A stretch of DNA of 64,000 nucleotides. It comes from Piper betle (lineage: Eukaryota; Streptophyta; Magnoliopsida; Piperales; Piperaceae). The position numbers and the translations under genes are program-made. The stretch's first letter is position 1. Each line of letters opens with the position of its first letter. Below the pieces are notes generated by a model. It searched no databases. It saw nothing but the letters and a program-made list of their open reading frames with translations, and was not told where the DNA came from. The stretch covers positions 1 to 64,000 of the forward strand of contig JAURVB010012619.1 of the NCBI GenBank assembly GCA_033002965.1. Direction: 5' to 3'. Shown here piece by piece: positions 47,917 through 60,289 of the stretch.

Positions 47917-49056
47917 GTGGTGATGCATGGGCTCGATGGTATGAAGTTGAGCTTAATTTACTACTGGTAGAGGAGAATAAAGAGCGTGGGCATCAGTGTG
48001 CTGCCGGCTCCATCAGTACTGTCATATATAAGTAGGTGAATGAATAAGGGGTTGGAGGTTTATTTCAGTATATGTCGAGCTAAATATATACTACGTAGCT
48101 GTCTTGAGTGAGCAGGACAACTTAGTTCTTCTCGAAATGAAGAGTAACCCACTTGTATTTGAGTAATAAAACTAGGCTTTGAAGCCTTTAAACTCGTTCT
48201 CGTCCCTCGCTCTTGAAGAATTAATATGCATCTCACAGGTTTTAGATATAAAGGAATATGTTTCTGTGCCGATAAAGTACAAATATTTCTAGATTACAAA
48301 ATATATTGACCTAAAAATTAGGATCAAACATCTAAGATAATCCGCTTTTCTCAATGAAGGAAACAATGTATTCCATTGACTTAGCAAAAGTTTTTATCCC
48401 ATTTAATAGTCTGAATTAATAGTATGACATTAAAAGTTGTTAATCATGTGAATATCTTAGGATCCACGAGTAACAACTTAGTCTTATGTACAACCAGCTC
48501 ACCTCTTTAAAAGAAAATCAAACTAAGTTCTAATTAATCAACTTGAAAATTTAAAAGTTTGCTCTCGCTTTTTTTTAAACTTTTTTTGTATTGCACATCT
48601 CTATAAAATTTTACCGGGTGCAGTCCCTCTTCCAAGTTTTTTTAATGGATCATAATTTAGGCTCATCATGTAATTGTATTTGGCCAGAATTCATCATGTA
48701 ACTGCATTTGGCAGGAATTGTTGATTATAAATGACAAAATCTTAGCGTTAATTGTAGGATTAAGGATCCGGATGTATTTCTAAAATCTAGTGTTGCAAAT
48801 ACATAAATTTTTATAACGACTTGCATGGATTAGCTAGTAAAAGCACTTGGCCTTGCATCACATCTGAGCCCTTTCAGTTACACCTCATATCCTCCAAAGA
48901 TTCACAATATATTACTTTGTTATGGTCAGTGGTAACGTAGTAACCGCCTTCTTATAATAAAGCCTAGCTAATATATCCCTCGCCCAAATTGGCAGGCCTT
49001 TGATTATTTTCCACCCAACACATTTTGCAATTACATAAAACCCAACGCTAATCGAT
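47917..49056. other. Intergenic region, 3' flank of the nsLTP gene
   Basis: AT-rich sequence. An AATAAA-like signal (GTAATAAAAC) lies near 48163. No further coding was recognised. Confidence 0.45.
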
Positions 49057-49286
49057 ATGAAATTAGCTTCAATCATCTTTCTCCTTTTTCTGATTATTTC
49101 ACTGGGAGATGAGCTCAATTCATCGGCACAAGTAATCGGCAGTGGTCGAGTTACGGGGCTAATGGTGGCGCGCTACAGTTTTTGACTGGGATAAGCTCGG
49201 AACCATTGCCTTCCTGTTGCAATGGGCGGAAGGAGATGGCCAGGTGCATCAGACGAGCTCTTTCCAATTACCATAACATCAAATAG
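49057..49286 (+). pseudogene. Lipid-transfer-like (8-Cys family) relic
   Basis: ATG at 49057 opens a clear signal-peptide-like stretch (MKLASIIFLLFLIISLGDEL) that stops after 42 codons. In another frame, LQFLTGISSEPLPSCCNG continues, resembling the helix-2 and CC region of LTP/LTPG proteins, and ends at a TAG at 49284-49286. The expected first cysteines are missing. I read this as a frameshifted remnant of a gene related to, but not the same subtype as, the neighbouring nsLTP. Confidence 0.5.
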
Positions 49287-49819
49287 GCAGCCATTAAAGA
49301 CCTGCCCACAGCTTTTCATGTGGAACTTTTCTTCTTTGAATACGATTGTGGCAAATTATCTGTACGCCTGCCTTAATTAATTACACAAGTTTGATGCATC
49401 ATGTCTATTAGGACAATTTTCACTGAGATTATATTAAACTAGGAAAAAGCTGTTATATTCTTGTTGGTGTTCTTCAATATATAACTCTTCTTTTCCTAAA
49501 TATATGCTTGTTCTTTTAATTGTGTGAATTTTAATGAACAAAAAAACAACCAAAATGTTGAAACATTTGCAATAGGCTCTGTTACATGCAGTTACTACTA
49601 CTACTGAATCTGAATTAAGACATGAAATTACTGACTGCTGCATACATTCACGGTATTGATTCAACAACAATACAGTTCAATTCAACGGAGTTAATTAACT
49701 ATTCGAATTTCACCAACTCCCAGAAAGAATTTGGCTAGCTATCTTTTCACCAAGCTATTAGGGATCATCATTTGTCATGGTAGGTGGATTCTATTCATAT
49801 ATATCTGCATGCATTCATT

Positions 49820-49861
<42 letters not shown>

Positions 49862-49900
49862 TTCATAAGATTGCATGAATATATATATATATATATATAA
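49820..49900. repeat. Two (TA)n microsatellites
   Basis: TA tracts at about 49820-49858 and 49879-49898 lie just beyond the 3' end of the coiled-coil gene. Confidence 0.8.
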
Positions 49901-49923
49901 CGGACGAAAATAAACTAATGAAC

Positions 49924-51010
49924 CTAATCACCCACCGGAGTCTTCGCAGGCGACTCACCGCCGCCGAGTGCCGCCACCTTGGTCTCTAACCGCTTTAACA
50001 CGAGCTCCACCGAGAAGAGCTTCTGATCCGCCACGTCACCGTCGGCCCTGATCTGCTTGAGCTCGTTGATTCCCTGCAAACCGGCAGCTATATCCTCAGC
50101 CATGCCAGCAACGCCGGCCCGGAGCCTAGCGATGTCCTCCTGCTTCTCCTTGTACTTCCTCTTGAGCGTCCGGTACACCTCCAAGGACTTGAGCAGCTGC
50201 TCGGTGAGAGCCTTGTTCCTCTCGAACAGGACAGGGTTGCCCTGTAGTTGGTGGCCCTCTCGGGAGCTCGTAGTCTTCGACCTCTCCTTGTGGTCCGACG
50301 CCCACGCCTTCGCCTTCTGGACCAGCTTCTCGTTCTGGGCACGCAGGTCGTTGAGGTGCTCCTCCATGCCGGTCAGCTCGTCCACCTTCCTCGCCAGCTC
50401 CGTCGCCATGATCTCCTTCTCCTTCCCCAAGCTCGAGAACATCTTCTCCAAGCTCTTCCTCGCGACAAGGCTGGCCGAAAGTTGCTTCCTTAACCTCCCA
50501 ACCTCCGTTTCTTGTGACAGATCCTGCTGCTGGTGGCTCCGCTCTGCTGGCGACAGGCGGAGGTCGGTACGGCACCGGCGAAGCTCTGCCTCGGAGGGTT
50601 TCTTGGTGGTGGCCGGCTGGGAAACCAGCCGGGCCTTCTCCAGGCGAGATTTGACTTCGTCGAGGATGCTGATCATGCCTGCAATCTTGGGTGATTTGTG
50701 TGCCTTCCCGTTGTCCTTCTTGCGTGCATCGTTGTGATCTTCGATCATCTTCGTCAACAACTTGACGCTCGTCAATATACCTGGTGCCAACAGAGAAAAC
50801 TATCACGCATGCATGCAAACGCAACCATAAATTAAACGCTAATTATCAGATTAATCATGCATGCATGGGAAGTTGTGATCAAATAAGTGCATGGTGAAAA
50901 AATTCATGATCAAAATAGTGCTCACCTTCCAGAGTGATGAAATCATCTTGACGCTCGCTTGCACTGTGGGACGTCAACTCCGGCGACGAATAACCTCGAT
51001 TTTTACTCAT
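49924..51010 (-). CDS. Coiled-coil protein of unknown function
   Basis: Two minus-strand exons: 51010-50926 (starting MSKNRGYSSPELTSHSASER) and 50780-49924. The GT-AG intron is in phase 1, the junction codon gives EG, and the product is 313 aa. The sequence is highly charged, rich in Lys, Glu, Arg, Leu and Ala. Heptad-like stretches run roughly from residue 115 to 195 (RLRKQLSASLVARKSLEKMF onwards) and 205 to 295 (RNKALTEQLLKSLEVYRTLK onwards). No signal peptide or membrane segment is seen. I do not recognise the family. It could be a structural, cytoskeletal or chromosome-associated coiled coil, but no function is assigned. The long clean frame and good splice sites argue that it is real. 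Confidence 0.75.
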
Positions 51011-52680
51011 GTTTTATGAACAAACGCCGATCCAAAAGATTCAAATTAAAAGATTAGACAAGAGATCAGTCAACACTACTAGCATAACAGGAGTAATTAA
51101 TACAGATCATGGTTTTATGGAAAAATAAAATAGGTCTTCCCCCAGGAGGGTGCATGGAGATGAAGAGTATCTACTTCCGATGATAGGATTAACAGATAAT
51201 ATCCCAAATCTCATTGATTTACCATCTTTGGCGCGCCCTCAACGCAATTAATTGGTTTCTTAGCCGTTCAGTTAATTAGCATTGCAAAATTTCTGCGACC
51301 AAATATAACCTTTACTTTTTCATCAGGTTTTAATTACTTTGTGGCCCTTAATCTGCAACTACTTATTTGGAAATTTGACGTATTTGTCTGGGTTGTTGGC
51401 CAAAAGTGATATCATATTTCCCGCCCCCCCCCCCCAAAAAAAAAATGATATCATATCACAAAAGGAAATATTAAACAAACTAATTAAGGGTTGACAATGA
51501 ATATGTAGAGTACTAAGTATGGTTGTTAATTAGGGGGTGGACATCAAATTTGTTTGGACTTTGTAAAATGATTTGACCCAAATATATATATGACCACAAA
51601 TAGAGAAGAAACTTCCAACGCTGGGAAATCTATATCGCCTTGATTTTGAAAAAAATTATAAAAAATTGAAAATTGACATTAAAAAAACACACAAAAAATA
51701 TATTTTTCCCTTCCCGTTGGTGGCCATGCCGAAGATGTGAAAACTGCCCCGCGCAGATTTTGCGCCGATCAAATATAACATTAATTTTTTTAAAAAATAA
51801 TGATAATTAAGTTTGATTGATCAATTTGCGAAAAAAATGAAAAATATAAAGATAATGCCTAATTCAATGAAACTCTAATAAAATAACTGAATATGAATGA
51901 AAAATTAATATGACATCGTGATTTTGAAGTCTATAAAAAGTGGCCTGGAGAGTGAATTAATATGAGCTCTAATTAAATATTTAAAAATTTAATGATTTAA
52001 ATTTTTGTACATGTTAATATTGGAGAAATTAATTTCATTATCATTCTATATTTTAGGGATCGATGTAGACAAACCAAAGCGACTAATTCGGTTAGGTCTT
52101 AGGTAGGGGTGTAGACAAACGGACATGAATATTGAAATTTTGTTTCAAACTGTATTTAATTGAATTAACCAAAATAATCAAACTTTTTTTAAAAAAATCA
52201 ACTATTTATATTTCTACTTTAATTATTATGAAATTATAACATATTTATGATAATTTTTATTCGTTTAATATGATATATGAGTTCAGAATTACTTATTGAG
52301 TAATCATGTTCACTAAAATATGATATAATTTTCTTTAAACAATTAAATAAACTTATTTTTATAACTTTTTATGTAATTGATTATTTAGTCGCCCTTACCA
52401 ATTTTTATTGGGCCTACACCTAAATTAGAAAAGAAAGTTGATATTAAAAAGAAGGGCATCCGCTCATCAAAACATTGTTATTACAGTGAACTTGTACTTT
52501 TTAAGGATAAAACTGAATGAAAAAATGAAGGGAGGATCCAATTATCTATGTAAATAACTACTTATTGATAATGAATACAATTTACGAATAAACAAGACAG
52601 ACACTGTCATAAACACCTCAAAAAAAAATGATAATGGGCTTTTAGGAAAAAAGGCCCATCAGGCCCAAAAAGGGTTGTCC
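51011..52680. other. AT-rich intergenic region
   Basis: No coding or repeat boundary recognised. A short C-run/A-run lies near 51424-51445. Confidence 0.5.
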
Positions 52681-53141
52681 ATAAGTTCGTGGGAAAACAA
52701 GAAGCCAAGACCGACCGGCCTGGATTGACGACATTGATTTTCACCCGCCGCCGCCCTTTGTCGGCCGTAGCCTACCCCCTCGGAGCAAATCTTAATCCAG
52801 GTACCACTACCCCTCTCAAAGAACGATCTTTATTCGAAAAATCACATCTTCATTGTAATTGTTGGTTTATATGGATGAACTGTGTGTCTGAAAATGATTA
52901 CTTTGAGCTCTGTTTTAGTCAGTAGATGCTATTGGGGGCATACTTTTATCTGTCTCTCTACTTTCATATATGCAACTTTTATGCTATTCATGCATGCTTA
53001 TGCGTGGGTTTAATATCGTTGGTAGAAGAAAAAAAGAGGACGTTCAAAACAACACTGATTTTATGCTCTTTCATTTAATTTGATGGGCTGGCTAGAAAAT
53101 TTGAAGCCGTTGACAGATTTACTTAGTTGTGTTGTAGATTA

Positions 53142-55032
53142 ATGTCGACTGAATTGGAGCTTGACGCGCCGGAGAAGGTGAGGGACTGGGCAGAATTGCC
53201 GTCGGATGTCCTGGCATTGATTTATGAGAAAGCGGGTTCCATTGTTGTTCTCCTTAGTGCACAGGCTGTGTGCTCTTCTTGGAGGAAGTTGGCTCATGAG
53301 ACTCGGATATGGCGTATTGTAAATTTATATTGCCATGACCTATATGATGGCGAGTATGACTTGGAGAAGATGGCTATTTGTGCCATTGATAGGGGTCAGG
53401 ACCAGGTGGTAGAGTTTTACATGGAGTATTTTGGTTCTGACGATGTCATTAAACATCTTGCTGAAAGGTTAGTTATTTGTGGTTTTTTGTTTATATATAC
53501 AAAAAAGTGTGTTTATCCAATATATGAACTCCAATCGTGGTAGGAATGTTAATTTAGTTGATACTTATATTGTGGCTTACAATGGGACTCTTAGGTGGTA
53601 ATAAATGTTGAAGGACACGATCTTTTATCTTGAGAATAAGTGTGCATTAAAATGTTTGAAGCATACATATATGCATTTGTACTAGCGTTGGTTGTTGGAT
53701 CCTTCCATTTTTTTCCTTTGCCATCAAAGAGCATTTGGGAGTTTGGGATAAGAAAGACCAATATTACTAGCTTATAGGTTAGGGCCATGGGCAAATAGCG
53801 GAGAAAAATTTTCTGCAGTAACCACTTCAAATAACCGAGTGTGGATATCTTCTCATGTATGTACGATTACCATGGGTATGTGGAGTCTTGCATTCAAATA
53901 GTTTTTTGTTTGTTTAAACTTTCATAACATGCTGTATCTTTTGATGAATGAATTTATTGTAATAAAAAATTACTAATAATTCTTTTTGTTGATCTAGTGC
54001 GTTCTTGGGTTTCAAGTGTTGTAATTTATTACCTTTAACAACATGAACTATTATTCTTTTTGATGAAACAACAGAAACTGATGGAACTGGAAATTAATTT
54101 TTTGTAGCATATACATGGAATCTTGCCTGGTTTATATTTCTGTAGGTGAATTTTAATATCTTACAAGGATTTGTATGCCACTTTCTCTACAAATTAATAT
54201 CTTGTTTGGCTAAAGTACGGGTAATTTGTTGGTTTAGTTTACATAACTGTGTTTTCATCTCTATGATTCATTAAGGATGGTCCTACAGTTTTTGACGTGC
54301 ACCATCTATATTCATACTTGGCATTGACAATAGAATGCTTTATATTGTTGTAGAACCAATGTTCTGCGACGTCTTCGGCTGATATCCTGTTATGGTATCA
54401 TGGATGACGCAATGATGGCAGCCTTTAAAAGTTTTCCGCTCTTGGAGGAGCTTGAAATATCCTATCATTCCTTTTCAGAAGGAGTTTTAGAAGCTGCCGG
54501 TAGGTTTTGCCCTAAGCTGAATCGCCTGAAACTTAATTGTCATGGATTCAGACACCCGCTAATTGAGTGTGATGAGGAAGCCATGGCTATTGCAAAGTGC
54601 ATGCCTCAGATAAATTATCTTCAATTGTTTGGAAACAAACTGACAAATGATGGATTGCGAGCTATTCTTCGAGGCTGCCCTCATATTAAGTCACTCGACT
54701 TGCGCCAGTGTTACAATGTAAAGCTTGAAGGAAATTGGCTTAAGAAATGTGCAGAAAAGATCAGAGACCTGAGGCTGCCTGATGATCCCACAGATGACTA
54801 TGAATATTGTGCAAACTTTGGGAATGAGGATCACGAGTATGGTGTTTCTGATATTGACGATGATTTCAGTGATGAGTTGCATGGTTGCTCCGACATGGAT
54901 GATTTCGTGGATGATCTGTTTGGTGCTTTAGGTTACGATGACTTTACTAACCCTTGGCTATATGGTTCGGATGGAGATTTTATTGATGACCAGGAAGATG
55001 GTTCACATTGTGATCATGATTATAGCTCATGA
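53142..55032 (+). CDS. F-box/LRR protein (SKIP19-like) with an acidic tail
   Basis: Two coding exons, 53142-53467 and 54354-55032, with a GT-AG intron in phase 2 (AG|A gives Arg). The product is 334 aa. An F-box lies at about residues 14-60 (WAELPSDVLALIYEKAG ... VCSSWRKLAHETRIWR). LRRs follow (NVLRRLRLISCYGIMDDAMM, LPLLEELEISYHSFSE-like, PQINYLQLFGNKLTNDGLRA, PHIKSLDLRQCYNVKLEGN). This matches the plant SKIP19-like group, which act as substrate adaptors of SCF ubiquitin ligases. After the LRRs comes an unusual tail of about 80 residues packed with Asp and Glu. A splice donor at 52801 (CCAG|GTACCA) and the acceptor at 53137 suggest a 5'-UTR intron. Confidence 0.9.
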
Positions 55033-55408
55033 TCTTTGTGCAGTTAGTTTTTGCTGATGGGTTTGGACATCTGGCCTTACCTCTCGACTGCAATCTGATC
55101 TTTTCTTGAGATGCTGCCCGTTTTTGTAATACAGTCGTTAGCTCCATCTAGCTTTGGATTGTAAACGGGTGATGCTTTATGTAGGATTAGCTTGGTATAT
55201 AAATGTGTCTTGTAAAACCTAGTAGTTGTAGTAAGTGTTTTGGGTGCAGAGTGGTGTTAATTTCGTTGAACACAATTGGATGGAAGAAGATGGTTTTCTC
55301 GGAGTATATTGAGTGATAGGTCTGTTAAGATGGAATTTGCAGGAGCAAAGCAAGCTACCACTAAAATATCTAGGATTTCAAACTAGCTGCAAGTAATTGG
55401 GTTTATTG

Positions 55409-55579
55409 GATCTTGGCCCATGGTGCGGTGGCTATAAGATCTATGGGTAGGATTTCTGGGTTGGGTAAGAGGTGGTTGGTTCAAAACCCTGCCTGAGCAG
55501 TTGTGGGAGTGGGTGTTTTTAGTGGTTGTATTGGGTGAGTGCGTGTTAGATTAGGGATTACCTTTAAAAAAAAATAATC
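55409..55579 (+). mobile_element. tRNA-derived SINE with a perfect 15-bp target duplication
   Basis: The body carries GGTTCAAAACC, an exact pol III B box, about 80 bases in. A tRNA-like TGGCTATAAGATCTATGGG stretch stands where the A box is expected. It ends in an A-rich tail. TAATTGGGTTTATTG flanks it exactly at 55394-55408 and 55580-55594. The 171-bp size fits a plant SINE. The family is not named. Confidence 0.85.
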
Positions 55580-55594
55580 TAATTGGGTTTATTG

Positions 55595-58500
55595 TTGCCA
55601 ACATTTTAGCATCTAGCGTTGGGTTACTAAAAGATATTCTAAATAATTGGGTCAGGTTGCTGTGAACGAAATTCCTCACTTTTGCATCACATAAACGTAG
55701 TTTATTCTTCAATCTACTCTCGACAGTCAAAACTCCGCAAAGTATATGTCAAGAGATGGTCATTTTCCATGTATGGTTCGTGGGCACTTCAAACTTCAAT
55801 CTCCCAAGATTGATCTCCAACGAAATCATCTTTACAGATGTGCCACAGCAATGAAAAGTTGCGCTACTGGTATGAATCAAAACCTTGGGTATGTATAAAA
55901 ACGTGGGTTGTAATTGAATGCATCTCCCTTTCGAGATGCACACAGCACTTCCCAATCCGCTAGTCTGTAAATTCAAACGCAGTGAGATAGATACAGGTAT
56001 TATTTATTTCCAATATTCCTGAATTTGATCAGACTGATTAAAATAAGGCCTGCGATGCTATTAGTCTTGTTTTCTCTGTTAGACTGTTACTTCCTCATTT
56101 CTTCTCCTCACACAAGTCCAGTTCAGCTTCCCAGACAGAGACGCAGACAAACACGCCTACCTTCCATCTTCCATCGTTAATGTTTTCTTTTTCTGCTTTC
56201 AGATGCTCATTGTCCATACTAGTGCTTACCAAAGTATTAAAACCAAGTTGCTCTCTCTGGCAAGGAAACCATCATGTTACCCAGTTAAATTAACAATTAA
56301 AATTTCAGAATGGGCCAGTTAACAAGAGGAAGGCAACATTCATCGAGCAGGGTGATCATGTTAGCCAAAAGAACCACATAAAAAAACTTAACACCTCTTC
56401 CAGTTCTTGTTCGTTTTTAAGAATCAGAGTCAATTGACCTGCTTGACGACGTAACAATCTCATCACACATCATATGACCGTCTGCCAATCTCTTAAAAAG
56501 CTCCTTAATTTGAACGTTTTTCTAACCTCGAAAGTGCATATCACTCTTCCCAAACAGATGACAAGGTCTAAGACCCTATCATCTAGAAGTATACGTTTGC
56601 CTGCGTATAAAACTTATCGAAACTACTGAACTAGGTCAGGTCCGTTTACATTTTACACACAACAAAGACTCTATGGCATGCATGCAAGGCAGGCTCCTCC
56701 GTCATATTTTCTCGGCAATTACATATGATCTGCTGCCAAGACGGCGTTGCACGCGTTGGAGAGCTTCATGTGAGCAATGGAACTTGTGCCCACTTCTCCT
56801 TGTCCAACAAAGTGTGGTTAGTAATTCAAAAAGTGCATAGCTCGGCATCTTCAACCTCCAGACAAACGTTGTTAATTACGCAATAATTTTTGTATTATGT
56901 CCTCTTCAGTCTTCAGCAAGCAAGATTTGTTGGGTTTCGTACTAATTTCTGACTCTCATTTTCTACAGGTCTACTCACTAGGTCATAGTATATTCCAGCC
57001 TATTACTTGTGTTAATTGGAGCAAGTAATTCTTTACCACCATTGTTTAATTTCTCTGGTCTAGTTTTCAACAGTGGCATGTGAAAATGTAGCTTGGGAAA
57101 CCGAAATTGATAGATTAATTATAGAGATTGGTATAGTAACAAGATAAAGGTCGATTAGAAGATGATAAGGGCAATCATACGAGTTCGCCCCACATGTTTA
57201 CCTTTTTGCTTCAATGTTCACACCTATGGTCAATTTTTTATGATTAGCTCAATTTCTTGGCAATGGTATCGAAACCAATCGACCAGGTTATTATCAAAAC
57301 CCAAAAGGATGACGAAGATTAATGAAAATGGAAAAGGTTAAAGTCAACCTCCGAACAGGGCAAGCCTAAATTTGTTTACGTAAATGAAGGAACGACAATG
57401 CACCCCCAACCTTGAGTCAATGTCCCTAACTTCTATGAAAACGAACCAAAGTTAAACAACGCCACAAGCGGTTCATGTCTAAGAAAGCAAAAAGATGTAT
57501 AAACTAGACTATAAATTAGTCAATCCGCTTGCCTTGGTCGATTTCTAACATAACAGAAACGTTGTTTCTCCAATTACAGGAACAATTTCATGACTCTAAC
57601 TTAACCCAAGTTAATTTAGGCGCATAAGAGTAAGTATTAATATGAAAAAAAGACTTGACAACCACACATATGGTCCAGCTCTGGTTGTGTGATGAAGAGG
57701 TGTGGTAATTACAGTGACCACATTAAGATCGAGCTGGCGGTGAACGCCTGTTGCCGGGGTGGACTCCGGGCATATGGGCACCCACCGTGTTGTGTCAAAC
57801 CGACCCCGCAACCTTGGCCAACACAGCTCATTACACTATCAACGATGTAATCAAATCGGATGCAACAACGTCTTTCACTTTATCGTCGTCACGTCGACAT
57901 TGTTAGCTACTTAGCTTTAGATGAGAATAGGAATGTTAAAAGGAGAGAAAAGGGCCGCCTCGTGATTTCACGTCGACACATAAGAACAAGGAAACCGAAA
58001 ATGTTGGCCGGCATCATTGAGCCAATGATCGATAAAGTCGACCCCTTTCCCTGCAACACAGGTCCAATTCATGCATGGGCCTTTTTCATTCACCTCACCA
58101 AGGAGACAAGTTTGGCTGATGAACACGCATCCGCCCCCCTTTTCCTCATTCATTTCGTGTCACTCGCTCACCTTTTGGCTACTGTGCAGAGCATCGAAGC
58201 AGGTACCACACAACACGAACGCTAACAAACTACTCGTAAATTATTAAGTAATTGCCAGCAACAAGTAAGACGCCTACCAAGCAAGATGTGTGGCAGCAAA
58301 TGATCGGCCATGCCATACATTAAGCAACACACAACTCATAGATCACATTCACCGGCTCAACACGAGACAATACTGAAACAGCTGCTCAAACTTGGTCACC
58401 TTAAAAGAGATTAATCATCATCACGACCATAAAAAAGTGAAAAGCAGCTACCACCATTGCTGGTCTATATGCAAATAGAACGTTGAAGAAGCTAAATTTA

Positions 58501-58691
58501 TCATCATACGTTGAAACTAGCCCACAAAAGTGTGTGCCAATCAAATTGGCATCATCTTTGTCTGCTGCTCTAACGAAACGAAAGCTTTACCAACATATAG
58601 CTAATCACATACTAATCAATATTTACAGAGGTTAACCCTTCCACACACACGAAAAAAATCAAGCGACTGCATGGTTGCGTTTTCGTTTTGG
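55595..58691. other. Intergenic region between the SINE and the kinase
   Basis: The open frame at 57860-58225 has no family resemblance and is probably chance. No RNA gene or mobile element edge was recognised. Confidence 0.45.
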
Positions 58692-60119
58692 TCAGAAGAA
58701 GCCGAACGTCGCCGGCGCCTTGGCCTCGCCGGCCGTCGAACTCGACCGGCGGAGTCCGGGTACCTCCGGTGGCCGGCACGACCGCACAAGCGCCCAGTTC
58801 AACCCCTTGAAATAGGGATGCGCCTTCACCTCCGCCGCCCCCTCGCCGACCCCGTCCTCCTCGCCGGTTCCTTCTCCAGCAGCCCCCTTATAAGATCCTG
58901 CGCGTGCATCTCCAGACCGCCGGCGCCGGCGTCGGAGGGGAAGGAGAGCGGCTTTCGGATTATGTTCTTGAGGGTGACGTCGTTGGTGCCGCCGGCGAAG
59001 GGCGTGCTGCCATAGATGAGCTCGTAGAGGAAGACGCCAAAGGCCCACCAGTCGACGGCGCTGCCGTGCGAGCCGCCGGAGGCCACCTCCGGGGCAACGT
59101 ACTCGTGGGTGCCGACGAACGAGCAGGACCGGGCGGACACGGGCTCGGCGAAGATCTGCGGCGCGGCGCCGTTCGCGGCCACCTTGTGGCGGAGCCGGAG
59201 GAGGTGGGCGACGGGGAAGCAGGGAAGGGTGATTTGGGCGGGGGCGGCGGCGGCGGAGTCGTCGACCCATGAGTTGGGGTCGGAGCGGAGGGAGAGGTCG
59301 AAGTCGGAGAGCATGATATGGCCGTCGGCGCGAACGAGGACGTTCTCTGGTTTGAGGTCTCGGTAGATGATGCCCAACATGTGCAGATACTCCATCGCTA
59401 GAAGCACCTCCGCCGCATAGAACCTACATTACATACACCACTTCAAAAATCACTACCAACACTTACAGCTTAGCTCAGTTTAACATCTAAAACTCCTTGT
59501 CAAAGCAGCAAGGAGAAGCAAACTAAAAAAGGCTAACAAATATTAACCTGGCCGACGAAGGGGAGAAGCGCTTGTGAGGTTGGCGATGTCTCAACGTGTG
59601 GAGGTCGCCGCCGGAGCAGAACTCCATGACGACGCAGGAGTAGTGGGAGGCGTCGAATTCGGCGAACAGGGTGGGAAGGAAAGGGTGGTCCAGCATCTTC
59701 AAGATGGTCTTCTCAGTCTCCGCCCGCCCCAACTTCTGCTTCAACTTGAGCGCATCCTTGTCCACCACCTTCATGGCATACAACATCGACTCGCCCGGCT
59801 CGCCGGGGCCGGCACGGAGGCGGCAGAGGTAGACGCGGCCGATGTCGCCGCCGCCGATGCGGCGGAGCAGCTTGAAGTCTCGAAGGGCGAGGCCATCCTT
59901 GCGGTGGACTGAGGCGGAGCGGATGGCCGCCCAATCAGAGCCCGACGAGCGGTGGGGCTTGCCGCAGAGGTGGGACTCCGGCGGCGACACCGGAATGGCC
60001 TCGAAGGAGGCGCGGCCGAAGCTGCTGCACCGGTCGCTGCTGCTGCTCGCCGAGCTCTGGCTTGAGTGGAGCGTCTGATCAGACCCTATCTCATTGTCTG
60101 AGTCCGGAGACAACTCCAT
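58692..60119 (-). CDS. PID: PINOID-like AGC VIII protein kinase, frameshifted near the C-terminus
   Basis: Exon 1 is 60119-59548 and exon 2 starts at 59423; the intron is 124 bp, GT-AG, phase 2. Visible kinase features are the Gly loop IGGGDIGRV (88-96), K117 in [15 protein letters not shown] with D213, DFD 231-233 in place of DFG (plant AGC VIII), a short insertion, then [18 protein letters not shown]-terminal [10 protein letters not shown] and the [14 protein letters not shown] stretch match PINOID, which phosphorylates PIN auxin efflux carriers at the plasma membrane. As read, the frame stops at 58826 after 389 aa. One extra base in the 5-C run at 58838-58842 would join the downstream frame ([19 protein letters not shown] ... 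ATFGFF) and end at 58692, giving 434 aa. Arabidopsis PID has 438. The lost end carries an FxxF (FGFF) PDK1-docking motif. Confidence 0.85.
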
Positions 60120-60289
60120 CGTTGACGTTGTAAACCAATATCTTATATGCGCCTCTCAACAAATTATTATCAACCATCAACTCTCTCGACTCCCAGCAAA
60201 GCTTTGCATCTACTATCTTACGTGTGTGTATATATATACACGAATTTGGTTGACGTCTAAAACGCAAAACAAAAACAAAAAGCAAGAGA

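Noticed and set aside
50057..50737. 226-codon plus-strand frame opposite the coiled-coil gene
   Set aside because: Antisense shadow; Ser- and Leu-rich as expected from the complement of Lys/Glu-rich coding sequence.
57860..58225. 121-codon open frame between the SINE and the kinase
   Set aside because: No recognisable family and no splice or promoter context; treated as chance.
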